Positions 1-6,347 of a stretch of DNA of 6,985 nucleotides are shown here, piece by piece. The DNA lies in assembly GCA_018056045.1 (NCBI GenBank), contig JAGPGI010000146.1:1-6985 (forward strand). Reading direction: 5' to 3'. How positions within the stretch are numbered: position 1 is the first letter of the stretch; every line of letters begins with the position of its first letter. Made by a program: the position numbers and the translations under genes. Under the pieces are notes generated by a model. That model searched no databases. It worked only from the letters and a program-made list of their open reading frames with translations, and had not been told where the DNA came from. The DNA is from Paracoccus sp. (in: a-proteobacteria). Its GTDB lineage: Bacteria > Pseudomonadota > Alphaproteobacteria > Rhodobacterales > Rhodobacteraceae.

Positions 1-1570
1 CTGCAATATCGCGCTGGCCCGTCAGGCGCAGTCGGTCAAGCAGGGTGTGAAAAAGGGCGGCGGCTGTCCGAGCGAATTCACCACCATCACCGTGACCGAC
101 GGTGTCGCCATGGGCCATGAGGGGATGCGTTCCTCGCTCGCGTCGCGCGACTGGATCACCGACACGGTGGAACTGACCATGCGCGGCCATTGCTATGACG
201 CGCTGGTCGGGCTTGCGGGCTGCGACAAGTCGCTGCCGGGCATGATGATGGCCATGGTGCGGCTGAACGTGCCGTCGGTCTTTATCTATGGCGGCTCGAT
301 CCTGCCGGGCAAGCTGAACGGCAAGGATGTCGTCGTTCAGGACGTGTTCGAGGCCGTGGGCCAGCACGCCGCCGGCAATATGTCGGATGCCGAACTGGAC
401 ATTCTGGAACGCGTGGCCTGCCCCTCGGCCGGGGCCTGCGGCGGGCAATATACCGCCAACACCATGGCCTGCGTCAGCGAGGCGATCGGGCTTGCGCTGA
501 TGAACAGCTCGGGCGCGCCCGCGCCCTACGAATCCCGCGATCAATACGGCCTTGCCTCGGGCGAGGCGGTGATGAACCTGATCGAGAAGAACATCCGCGC
601 CCGTGACGTGGTGACGCGCAAGGCGCTGGAAAACGCCGCGCGGGTCGTCGCCTGCACCGGCGGCTCGACCAATGCCGGGCTGCATCTGCCGGCCATCGCC
701 CATGAGGCCGGGATCGAGTTCGACCTGTTCGACGTCTGCGACATCTTCCGCGACACGCCCTATTTCGTGAACCTGCGTCCGGGCGGCGATTATGTCGCCA
801 AGGACCTTTACGAGGCGGGCGGCGTTCCGGTCGTCATGCGCGAGCTGCGCCGCGCCGGCCTGATCCATGAAGACTGCATCACCGCCTCCGGCAAGACCAT
901 CGGCGAGGAACTGGACCTGGTCGACCGCGAGATCGACGGCAAGGTCATCCACCCGGTGGCGACGCCGCTGTCGAAAACCGGCGGCGTCGTGGGCCTGAAA
1001 GGCAACCTTGCCCCCGATGGCGCCATCGTCAAGGTCGCGGGCATGACCCCCGAGCAGCAGGTCTTCACCGGCCCGGCCCGCGTCTTTGAATGCGAGGAAG
1101 AGGCGTTCGATGCCGTGACCCGGCGCGAATACAAGGAGGGCGAGGTCATCGTCATCCGCAACGAGGGCCCGGCCGGCGGTCCCGGCATGCGCGAGATGCT
1201 GTCCACCACCGCCGCGCTGTCGGGGCAGGGCATGGGCAAGAAGGTGGCGCTGATCACCGATGGCCGTTTCTCGGGCGCGACGCGCGGCTTCTGCGTCGGC
1301 CATGTCGGACCGGAATCGGCGCATGGCGGCCCCATCGCGCTGTTGAAGGACGGCGACATGATCACTATCGACGCCATCAAGGGCGAGATCTCGGTGGCGC
1401 TCAGCGATGACGAGCTGACCCAACGCCGGTCGGAATGGGCGGGTCCGCGCCAGACCGATTACGCCTCGGGCGCGCTGTGGAAATACGCCAAACTCGTCGG
1501 CAAGGCGCGTTACGGTGCCGTGACCCATCCGGGCGCGGCCGAGGAAACCCATATCTATATGGACCAGTAA
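1..1570 (+). CDS. ilvD: Dihydroxy-acid dehydratase (IlvD), 5' end outside window
   Basis: IlvD dehydrates 2,3-dihydroxy-isovalerate and 2,3-dihydroxy-3-methylvalerate to the 2-oxo acids, the third common step of valine and isoleucine synthesis, in the cytoplasm with an Fe-S cluster and Mg2+. The reading frame is open from base 2 and begins CNIALARQ, the Cys of the family's TPCN cluster motif. Further hallmarks are GCDKSLPGM (Cys at 221-223, followed by the Lys that is carbamylated in relatives), [16 protein letters not shown] (Cys at 437-439) and [14 protein letters not shown] (active-site Ser at 1271-1273). The three Cys are spaced 73 and 72 residues, as in the [2Fe-2S] members of the family. 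522 residues are present; with a usual length of about 560-580, roughly 50 N-terminal residues lie to the left. The GTG at 47 is internal, not a start. YGGSILPG and GHEGM favour IlvD over 6-phosphogluconate dehydratase. Two hypothetical genes follow at once. Confidence 0.96.
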   Translation, partial: CNIALARQAQSVKQGVKKGGGCPSEFTTITVTDGVAMGHEGMRSSLASRDWITDTVELTMRGHCYDALVGLAGCDKSLPGMMMAMVRLNVPSVFIYGGSILPGKLNGKDVVVQDVFEAVGQHAAGNMSDAELDILERVACPSAGACGGQYTANTMACVSEAIGLALMNSSGAPAPYESRDQYGLASGEAVMNLIEKNIRARDVVTRKALENAARVVACTGGSTNAGLHLPAIAHEAGIEFDLFDVCDIFRDTPYFVNLRPGGDYVAKDLYEAGGVPVVMRELRRAGLIHEDCITASGKTIGEELDLVDREIDGKVIHPVATPLSKTGGVVGLKGNLAPDGAIVKVAGMTPEQQVFTGPARVFECEEEAFDAVTRREYKEGEVIVIRNEGPAGGPGMREMLSTTAALSGQGMGKKVALITDGRFSGATRGFCVGHVGPESAHGGPIALLKDGDMITIDAIKGEISVALSDDELTQRRSEWAGPRQTDYASGALWKYAKLVGKARYGAVTHPGAAEETHIYMDQ

Positions 1571-1577
1571 GGCTGCA

Positions 1578-2366
1578 ATGATGGCAGCACGCCTGCGCAA
1601 ATGGCTTGAACGCCGCACACGCGAACGCGCAGAGCGTCAATGGACCCGCCTGTCCCAGCGCGTCGAGCGGCTGGGGCCGGCAAGCCTGCGCCGGCTGCGC
1701 GACGAGGCGCTTGGCCTGCGCGCCAGCATCAACCGCTTTCTGCAGGGCACCGACCGCCGCGCCCTGCAGTCCCGGGCCATGCTCGACACCCTGCCGCTGC
1801 CCGCCGGCACCGACTGGCGCTGGCGTCCGGGCTTCATGGCCGCGCCGGTCGCGCAGCGCGGCATCGCGCGGCCGCAGCCGGGCAGCCGCCTGGACGATTA
1901 CGCCACCATCTGGCACGATTGCCCCGAACGGGCGCTGCTTCTGGAGCAGTTCTCCAGCCCCGGCGCCACGGACCTGTCGCCCTTTGGCCTGCGGCTCGAG
2001 GTGTTCGGCTTTTCCGGCAGCTTCCTGTCGCTGGCCATCGACCTGCCGCCCGAGGCGCTGGCCGGGCTGACCCGCAGGCATGTCCTGCGGCTCGAGATCA
2101 CCATCGCCGTCGAGCGCCCGCTGGGCATCTATGGACGGATGAATATCGGCCATGGCCCGAATGTCGAAGAGATCGCGCAGAAATTTGCCGAGATCGAGGC
2201 CGGCCCGCAGCATCGGCAGGTCGTCGAATTCGATCTGGCCTATACGGAAATGAATGATCGGCGGCTGGACAAGATCTGGCTGGACCTGATCTTTGAGCAT
2301 CCCCGCATGAGCGCGGTCGAAATCCACGAATTATTCCTGTCGCGGCATTTGCGCGCCGAGTTCTGA
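1578..2366 (+). CDS. Conserved hypothetical protein, DUF6478-like
   Basis: A 262-residue protein of unknown function. From memory of the family it matches the Rhodobacterales DUF6478 proteins; this was not searched. Residues 1-66 are strongly basic and predicted helical (many Arg, with RLRKWLERR at the start). Residues 70-262 look beta-rich and carry conserved-looking stretches: PAGTDWRWRP (75-84), FGLRLEVFGFSGSFLSLAIDLP (136-157), MNIGHGPN (188-195) and FDLAYTEMN (218-226). No signal peptide or membrane segment is seen, so a cytoplasmic protein is likely; the Arg-rich N-terminus could bind nucleic acid or membrane phosphates, but that is guesswork. The start at 1578 is chosen because AAGG at 1569-1572, overlapping the ilvD stop codon, lies 5 bases upstream; ATG at 1581 is the alternative. 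The 7-base gap to ilvD suggests co-transcription. Existence as a gene is near certain, function unknown. Confidence 0.88.
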   Translation: MMAARLRKWLERRTRERAERQWTRLSQRVERLGPASLRRLRDEALGLRASINRFLQGTDRRALQSRAMLDTLPLPAGTDWRWRPGFMAAPVAQRGIARPQPGSRLDDYATIWHDCPERALLLEQFSSPGATDLSPFGLRLEVFGFSGSFLSLAIDLPPEALAGLTRRHVLRLEITIAVERPLGIYGRMNIGHGPNVEEIAQKFAEIEAGPQHRQVVEFDLAYTEMNDRRLDKIWLDLIFEHPRMSAVEIHELFLSRHLRAEF

Positions 2367-2382
2367 CTAAGGGCATCTCCCG

Positions 2383-2772
2383 ATGAGTGAGTTTGAATCG
2401 CTTGGCCTTCGCGGCGGCATCTGGCAGGGCATCGTGCAGCGCGCGACGCCGCCCGGCCGCTTGCTGCTGATGCATGCCGGCCGCCGTGTCGCCGAGGCCC
2501 GCGTCACCCCCGAGGGCGCCGGGCGCTGGCGCATCGCCACCGCGATTCCCGCCGAGCGGCTCTCGGACGGGGTCCAGACCTTCCTGCTGCTCGAGGATCC
2601 GGCCGGCGCTGCCGCCGAGGGGGGGCAACCTGCCCCCGGCGCCGTGCAACTGGCGCATCTGACGCTGATCGCCGGCGAGATGGTCGACTGCGATCTGCGG
2701 GCCGAGCTTGACCTGCTGCGCAGCGAGCTGGATCTGGTCAAGCGCGAGCTGCGCCGGCTGGGCCGCGACTGA
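2383..2772 (+). CDS. Small conserved hypothetical protein with C-terminal leucine-heptad helix
   Basis: A 129-residue protein that I cannot assign to a named family, though it resembles small proteins and domain tails seen in Rhodobacterales (recollection, not a search). Residues 8-100 alternate short hydrophobic strands (GIWQGIVQ, RLLLMHAG, RWRIATAIP, VQTFLLLED, AHLTLIAGE), suggesting a small beta-sandwich. A Gly/Ala/Pro-rich loop occupies about 73-87. Residues 104-127 form a charged helix with hydrophobic residues at 105, 109, 112, 116, 119, 123 and 126, an exact 4-3-4-3 heptad that predicts a coiled coil and so self- or partner-association. There is no signal peptide. AAGGG lies 9 bases before the ATG, and the gap to the preceding DUF6478-like gene is 16 bases, so it probably ends the ilvD transcript. 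Its stop is only 8 bases from the stop of the convergent acetyltransferase gene. Confidence 0.82.
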   Translation: MSEFESLGLRGGIWQGIVQRATPPGRLLLMHAGRRVAEARVTPEGAGRWRIATAIPAERLSDGVQTFLLLEDPAGAAAEGGQPAPGAVQLAHLTLIAGEMVDCDLRAELDLLRSELDLVKRELRRLGRD

Positions 2773-2780
2773 AACCGCGC

Positions 2781-3500
2781 CTAGTGCCGCGCCCAATAGC
2801 CGTAGCCGCCGATCTCGGCAAAGCCGATGCGGTCGTAAAGCGCGCGTGCGCTGGTATTGCGGCGGCTGACCGCCAGCGCGAGCCTTGTGGCGCCCTGCGC
2901 CTGCGCCCATTCCGCAGCCTTGCGGATCAGCCATGTCGCCATGCCCTTGCGGCGAAAACCGGGCAGGATCTCGATGGCGTGGATCATCGCCACTGGCCCG
3001 TCTGCGGCGACGAATGCGGCGCCGACGGCGCGGTCGGCATGGCGGCCAAGGATCGCGGTCTTGGGCAGGGCGACGCGCGGCATGACCGCCTGCCGGGTCG
3101 CGCCGATATTGCCCGCCGCCCAGATCTCGCCCTGAATCGCCAGCGGCGGCCAGATGGCAAAGGCGGTCATCGGCGGCACCGGCGTGACCATCAGCAGCCC
3201 GCATTCGGCGGCCATGATCGCGGTCGGGGTCTCGGGCGCATAGCCATGCCGCGCCAGCGTCCCGGCAAGGGCGTCGCCATCGGGCACGCGGAACATGGCC
3301 TGCTGGCGCCAGCGGTGATGGATCGCCTCGACCGCCGGGATATCGGCCTCGTCCCAATCCGGCCTCAATGCCCGGGCCGAGCTGACCCGCCCGCCCGCGC
3401 CATGGCCGCGCCCGACGCGAAAGGCGCCGGCATCGGCATATTCGGCGGCGGGCCATGTGGTTTCAAAGGCCCGCGCCAGATCGGGATCGCCCGGTGTCAC
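2781..3500 (-). CDS. GNAT family N-acetyltransferase, GTG start
   Basis: Predicted 239-residue acetyl-CoA-dependent N-acetyltransferase, substrate unknown. The GNAT fold is recognisable in the C-terminal half: acidic strand and loop AIEILPGF (175-182), acetyl-CoA pyrophosphate loop RRKGMA (183-188), following helix to about 201, strand TRLALAVSRRN (205-215), and ALYDRIGF (220-227). The first 110 residues have no clear motif and may be a degenerate GNAT copy or a substrate domain. The GTG start at 3500-3498 overlaps the TGA of the upstream CinA-like gene as GTGA, with AAGG at 3512-3509 eight bases upstream, so translational coupling is likely. The next in-frame Met is residue 70, too late to be the start. 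An N-acetyltransferase role is well supported. Protein, amino-acid or antibiotic targets cannot be told apart from sequence. Confidence 0.87.
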   Translation of the reverse strand: MTPGDPDLARAFETTWPAAEYADAGAFRVGRGHGAGGRVSSARALRPDWDEADIPAVEAIHHRWRQQAMFRVPDGDALAGTLARHGYAPETPTAIMAAECGLLMVTPVPPMTAFAIWPPLAIQGEIWAAGNIGATRQAVMPRVALPKTAILGRHADRAVGAAFVAADGPVAMIHAIEILPGFRRKGMATWLIRKAAEWAQAQGATRLALAVSRRNTSARALYDRIGFAEIGGYGYWARH

Positions 3501-4237
3501 AGCGCCAGCCTTGCGCGCAGATCGGCCATGGCGGCGGCGACACGCGCGCCGTCCAGACCCCGCACCACCAGACTGGTGCCATAGCGCTGCTCGCGCTGGA
3601 ACGGATATGAGCCCAGCGACAGGTCGGGATAGCTGTCCGCCACCTCGCGCAGCCCGTCGGCCACATCGGATTCCGGGCGCATCACCTCGACCGCCTCGCT
3701 GACCGAGGCGCGGCCGGTCGGCAGGCCGGGGATCACCGCCTCGACCATGACGCGGAACACCTCGGGCACGCCGGCCATGACATAGGTATTGCCGATATGG
3801 AAACCCGGCGCGGCGGAATGCGCATTGGGGATCAACTTTGCGCCCAGCGGAATGCGGGCCATGCGCAGGCGGTTGCCGGTCACCTCGACGCCGCGCGCCT
3901 GCCAGCGGGCGACCATGACGGCGCGGGCCTCCTCGTTGATTTCGATGCCGGTGCCAAAGGCTGCGGCCACCGCATCGGCGGTCACGTCGTCATGCGTGGG
4001 TCCAATCCCGCCCGAGGTGAACAGCATGTCCCAGCGCCCGCCCAGCGACTTGTCCAGCGCCCGGATCGCCTCGACGATCTGGTCCTGATCGTCCGAAACG
4101 ATCCTGACCTCGCGCAGGTCGATGCCGATGCTGTTGAGAACCTGCGACAGGTGATGGGCATTGCCCTCGCGCGTGCGGCCCGAAAGGATCTCGTCGCCAA
4201 TGACGAGAATGGCGGCGGTGGGATTGTCCGATTGCAT
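3497..4237 (-). CDS. Molybdopterin-binding / CinA N-terminal-domain protein
   Basis: A 246-residue protein made of the MoCF-biosynthesis domain found in MoaB, MogA, MoeA and the N-terminal part of CinA. Hallmarks are AILVIGDEILSGRTREGN (9-26) and TSGGIGPTHDDVTADAV (74-90), the latter being the binding-loop signature. It is of the stand-alone COG1058 type: a tail of about 75 residues (170-246) follows, and no C-terminal PncC/nicotinamide-nucleotide amidase domain is present, unlike full CinA at about 410-420 residues. Relatives are annotated as molybdopterin-binding or competence/damage-inducible proteins, and some act as nucleotide pyrophosphatases; which applies here is open. The ATG at 4237 is chosen because AGGAG at 4247-4243 lies 5 bases upstream. 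The frame is open further upstream but only antisense to map. It diverges from map and is coupled by a GTGA overlap to the GNAT gene. Confidence 0.9.
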   Translation of the reverse strand: MQSDNPTAAILVIGDEILSGRTREGNAHHLSQVLNSIGIDLREVRIVSDDQDQIVEAIRALDKSLGGRWDMLFTSGGIGPTHDDVTADAVAAAFGTGIEINEEARAVMVARWQARGVEVTGNRLRMARIPLGAKLIPNAHSAAPGFHIGNTYVMAGVPEVFRVMVEAVIPGLPTGRASVSEAVEVMRPESDVADGLREVADSYPDLSLGSYPFQREQRYGTSLVVRGLDGARVAAAMADLRARLAL

Positions 4238-4345
4238 GGCTGCTCCTGTCGCGTATCTGACCTTGGGGAATGTATAGGTCCGCCCGCGGGGCTGGAACAA
4301 GTGGCGGCTTCGGACTATCTCTGTGCCAAGCCAGATGAGGACGCC
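4238..4345. promoter_or_regulatory. Divergent promoter region between the CinA-like gene and map
   Basis: These 108 bases separate two divergently read genes and must hold promoters for both unless read-through occurs. For the minus-strand gene a plausible sigma-70-like pair is TTGTTC (4300-4295) and TATACA (4276-4271) with an 18-base spacer, which would start RNA about 27 bases before the ATG at 4237. For map no convincing pair is visible; CTGGAA (4292-4297) and TATCTC (4316-4321) are weak. Ribosome binding sites are clear on both sides: AGGAG at 4247-4243 (minus) and GAGG at 4337-4340 (plus), each 5 bases from its ATG. Box matches are by eye only. Confidence 0.45.
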
Positions 4346-5149
4346 ATGAACGACGTACGCCAGACCCGCGAGGGGATCCGCATTCACGAGCCGGCAGATT
4401 TCGCCGGCATGCACGCGGCCGGCCGGATCGCGGCACAGATCCTTGACGAGGTCGGGCCGCTGGTCCAGCCCGGCGCCACCACCGGCGCCATCGACGATTT
4501 CATCCGCAACCGGGTGGTGGAACTGGGCACCGTCAGCGCCACCATCGGCTATCGCGGCTATCAGCATGCCAGCTGCATCAGCGTGAACCATGTCGTCTGC
4601 CACGGCATTCCCGGCGACAAGGTGCTGTCGGATGGCGATATCCTGAACATCGACGTGACGGTCATCGCCGATGGCTGGTATGGCGACAGCTCGCGCATGT
4701 ATGTGGCCGGCAAGGCCAGCGTGAAATCCAAGCGCCTGATCCAGGTCACCCATGACAGCCTGATGAAGGGGATCGAGGCCGTCCGCCCCGGCGCCACCTT
4801 TGGCGATATCGGCTGGGCCATCCAGTCCTATGTCGAGGCGAACCGCATGTCTGTGGTGCGCGATTTCTGCGGCCATGGCCTGGGCCGGGTCTTTCACGCG
4901 CCGCCGAACGTGCTGCATTTCGGCCGCCCCGGCAAAGGCCCGGTGCTGGAGGAGGGCATGTTCTTCACCATCGAGCCGATGGTGAACCTTGGCCGCCCGG
5001 AAACCAAGGTGCTGGCCGATGACTGGACGGCGGTCACCCGCGACAAGTCGCTTTCGGCGCAGTTCGAGCATTCGATCGGCGTCACCGCCACCGGCTTTGA
5101 AATCTTCACCCTTTCGCCCACGGGAAAATTCTTCCCCGATCTGGACTGA
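4346..5149 (+). CDS. map: Methionine aminopeptidase, type I
   Basis: Cytoplasmic dinuclear metalloprotease that removes the initiator methionine from new proteins after deformylation, when the second residue is small. The 267 residues contain the whole pita-bread fold and all expected active-site residues: substrate-binding His86 (VCHGIPG), metal ligands Asp103 (LNIDVTV), Asp114 (YGDSSRM), His177 (CGHGLGR), Glu210 (FTIEPM) and Glu241 (SAQFEHSIGVT). These align in order and spacing with E. coli MetAP His79, Asp97, Asp108, His171, Glu204 and Glu235. There is no N-terminal zinc-finger extension. The C-terminus ends FFPDLD, a few residues past the core. The ATG at 4346 is supported by GAGG 5 bases upstream and by the position of the family N-terminus. 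The gene stands alone: divergent from the CinA-like gene, convergent with the repressor gene. Confidence 0.97.
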   Translation: MNDVRQTREGIRIHEPADFAGMHAAGRIAAQILDEVGPLVQPGATTGAIDDFIRNRVVELGTVSATIGYRGYQHASCISVNHVVCHGIPGDKVLSDGDILNIDVTVIADGWYGDSSRMYVAGKASVKSKRLIQVTHDSLMKGIEAVRPGATFGDIGWAIQSYVEANRMSVVRDFCGHGLGRVFHAPPNVLHFGRPGKGPVLEEGMFFTIEPMVNLGRPETKVLADDWTAVTRDKSLSAQFEHSIGVTATGFEIFTLSPTGKFFPDLD

Positions 5150-5183
5150 GGCTCAAAGCTTCTTTCATGCTTAAATATCCATG

Positions 5184-5207
5184 CGGCGGCGCCAGCAGGG
5201 GCCGCCG
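5184..5207. terminator. Possible weak bidirectional terminator hairpin
   Basis: A 7-bp perfect stem CGGCGGC (5184-5190) / GCCGCCG (5201-5207) with a 10-base loop sits in the 80-base gap between the convergent stops of map and the repressor gene. There is no T-run after it on the plus strand. On the minus strand an AT-rich patch (GGATATTTAAGC) follows. Its position suits termination of both transcripts, but GC-rich short stems are common in this DNA, so support is weak. Confidence 0.35.
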
Positions 5208-5229
5208 TCGCCATTGACGCGCCGCGCGT

Positions 5230-6249
5230 TCAATGCGCCCGGATCGTGTCCCCGGGCAGGAAGGTCGGGGCAAAGGCCACCACGCCGCCTTCGGGTCTGG
5301 GCTCCTTGCCGGCAACGATGCGTGCGGCGCGCCGCCCGATATCGATGCGCCGGGCATCGGTGGTGGTCAGCCGCATCGGCAGCCCGTCCAGCAATTCGAC
5401 GCCGTTGAAGCCGGCCAGCCCCAGCTTGCCCGGGATGTCATAGCCCCGCTCCATGCACCACATCAGCCCGCCCGCGCCGATCATGTCGTTGGAGTAATAG
5501 AGGAAATCCAGATCCGGCTCGCGGGTCAGAATACGCTCGGTCAACTCGCGCCCCTTCAAGAGCGACGAGCCGCCCTGATAGAATTCCCGCGCCGCCAGCG
5601 CGATGCCGGCCTCGCCCAGACGCGCCTCGAACCCGGCCAGACGTTTGCGGGCGCGATGATCCTCGGGCATATGGGTGCCGATGAAGCCGATGCGGCGATA
5701 GCCGGCGTTCAGGATTTCCTCGGCCATTTCGGCCCCGGCACGCTTGTGCGAGATGCCGACCGCGCAATCGATGGGGGTGCCGTCCACATCCATGATCTCG
5801 ACCACCGGCAGGCCGGCATTTTCCAGCATGGCGCGTGCGGCCCTGTTATGTTCAAGCCCGGCCAGAATGACCCCCGAGGGGCGCCAGGACAGCATGTCGT
5901 AAAGCACCGCATCCTCGCGCGGGGGCGAGTAATTCGTGACCCCCACCACCGGCTGCAGCCCGGTATCGTCCAGTTCCGCCGAGATCCCGCCCAGCACGTC
6001 CGGAAAGACCATGTTCGACAGCGACGGAATGACCACGGCGACCAGATTGACGCGCTGGCTGGCCAGCCCGCCGGCGATCTTGTTGGGGACATAGCCCAGC
6101 GTGCGGGCGGCGGTCAGCACCTTTTCCCGCGTCGCGGCGGACACGTCGCCCCGGTTGCGCAGCACCCTGCTGACCGTCATCTCGGACACGCCCGACGCCT
6201 CCGAAACATCACGCAGGGTCAAGGGGCGGCGAGGTCTTTTCATATTCAT
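5230..6249 (-). CDS. LacI-family transcriptional regulator, GntR (gluconate)-like
   Basis: A 339-residue DNA-binding repressor of the LacI/GalR family. Residues 10-57 form the helix-turn-helix: LTLRDVSEASGVSEMTVSRV with the recognition helix at SEMTVSRVL (22-30) and the LGYVPN signature at 51-56. The hinge follows (KIAGGLASQR, 57-66; Gly-Gly replaces the common Arg-Ser before the intercalating Leu). Residues 67-339 are the periplasmic-binding-protein-like effector domain (VAVVIPSLSNMVFPDVLGGI, YYSNDMIGAGG, GLAGFNG). Sequence style, especially SLSNMVFPDVLGGI, DMLSW and GLPVVEIMD, resembles E. coli GntR, so a sugar acid such as gluconate is a fair guess as ligand. No sugar-acid genes are in the window, so targets beyond itself are unknown. 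The start is uncertain: ATG at 6249 is used here, ATG 6243 and TTG 6255 are alternatives, and ATG 6315 would run through the promoter. It is a single-gene unit convergent with map. Confidence 0.92.
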   Translation of the reverse strand: MNMKRPRRPLTLRDVSEASGVSEMTVSRVLRNRGDVSAATREKVLTAARTLGYVPNKIAGGLASQRVNLVAVVIPSLSNMVFPDVLGGISAELDDTGLQPVVGVTNYSPPREDAVLYDMLSWRPSGVILAGLEHNRAARAMLENAGLPVVEIMDVDGTPIDCAVGISHKRAGAEMAEEILNAGYRRIGFIGTHMPEDHRARKRLAGFEARLGEAGIALAAREFYQGGSSLLKGRELTERILTREPDLDFLYYSNDMIGAGGLMWCMERGYDIPGKLGLAGFNGVELLDGLPMRLTTTDARRIDIGRRAARIVAGKEPRPEGGVVAFAPTFLPGDTIRAH

Positions 6250-6261
6250 TGGCAAATGCTG

Positions 6262-6265
6262 CTCC
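6262..6265 (-). promoter_or_regulatory. Ribosome binding site of the LacI-family gene
   Basis: GGAG (read 6265 to 6262 on the minus strand) is the only Shine-Dalgarno-like element near the repressor start. It lies 6 bases before an in-frame TTG (6255-6253), 12 before ATG 6249 and 18 before ATG 6243. By spacing alone TTG would be the best start, giving a protein two residues longer. This site also argues against ATG 6315. Confidence 0.5.
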
Positions 6266-6272
6266 GCAATCC

Positions 6273-6286
6273 TGTTACCGTTATCG
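6273..6286. promoter_or_regulatory. Candidate GntR-type operator overlapping the repressor -10 box
   Basis: TGTTACCGTTATCG fits the TGTTA-N4-TAACA pattern that I recall for E. coli GntR operators, with a perfect left half-site and 3 of 5 in the right half. It lies upstream of the repressor's ribosome binding site. A possible minus-strand promoter is TTGCCG (6306-6301) and GATAAC (6285-6280) with a 15-base spacer, which puts the -10 inside this site. Binding here would block the repressor's own promoter, the usual autoregulation of this family. Binding is inferred, not shown. Confidence 0.4.
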
Positions 6287-6301
6287 TGTCCGGCGCGGCG
6301 C

Positions 6302-6313
6302 GGCAAGCTTGCC
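6302..6313. repeat. Perfect 12-bp palindrome between repressor gene and tRNA-Arg
   Basis: GGCAAGCTTGCC is an exact inverted repeat without spacer, in the 98-base gap between the divergent repressor and tRNA genes. Each arm contributes TTGCC, the core of a -35-like box, one for each direction (TTGCCA at 6309-6314 on plus, TTGCCG at 6306-6301 on minus). It may therefore be two overlapping back-to-back -35 boxes, a protein-binding site, or both. The centre is AGCT, not the CpG centre usual for LacI-family operators. Confidence 0.5.
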
Positions 6314-6337
6314 ATTTTCGCAGCCAGCAGGCAAAAG
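6309..6337 (+). promoter_or_regulatory. Possible tRNA-Arg promoter
   Basis: TTGCCA (6309-6314) matches the -35 consensus in 5 of 6 bases. A poor -10-like CAAAAG (6332-6337) follows after 17 bases, placing the RNA start a few bases before the tRNA at 6348. A strong -35 with a weak -10 is common for stable-RNA promoters in alphaproteobacteria, but the -10 match is weak. Confidence 0.35.
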
Positions 6338-6347
6338 CATCTGCGGC

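Noticed and set aside
47..1570. ilvD starting at GTG 47
   Set aside because: The sequence before it (CNIALARQ) is conserved IlvD and contains a cluster Cys, so the gene continues beyond the left edge.
1..1570. Reading the first gene as 6-phosphogluconate dehydratase (edd), prompted by the nearby GntR-like repressor
   Set aside because: [17 protein letters not shown] and [13 protein letters not shown] are of IlvD type. The repressor is almost 4 kb away and in another transcription unit.
2098..3456. Very long minus-strand open frame (452 codons) over the ends of three genes
   Set aside because: It runs antisense and out of frame to recognised genes, is composed almost wholly of Arg/Ala/Gly/Pro, has no motif, and is the expected result of few stop codons in GC-rich DNA.
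3797..4345. Upstream extension of the map frame to 450 residues
   Set aside because: It is antisense to the CinA-like gene and lacks MetAP similarity; the ATG at 4346 has GAGG 5 bases upstream.
4238..5071. Upstream extension of the CinA-like frame to 524 residues
   Set aside because: The extra part is antisense to map, which has every MetAP active-site residue. The ATG at 4237 has a good Shine-Dalgarno and matches the family N-terminus.
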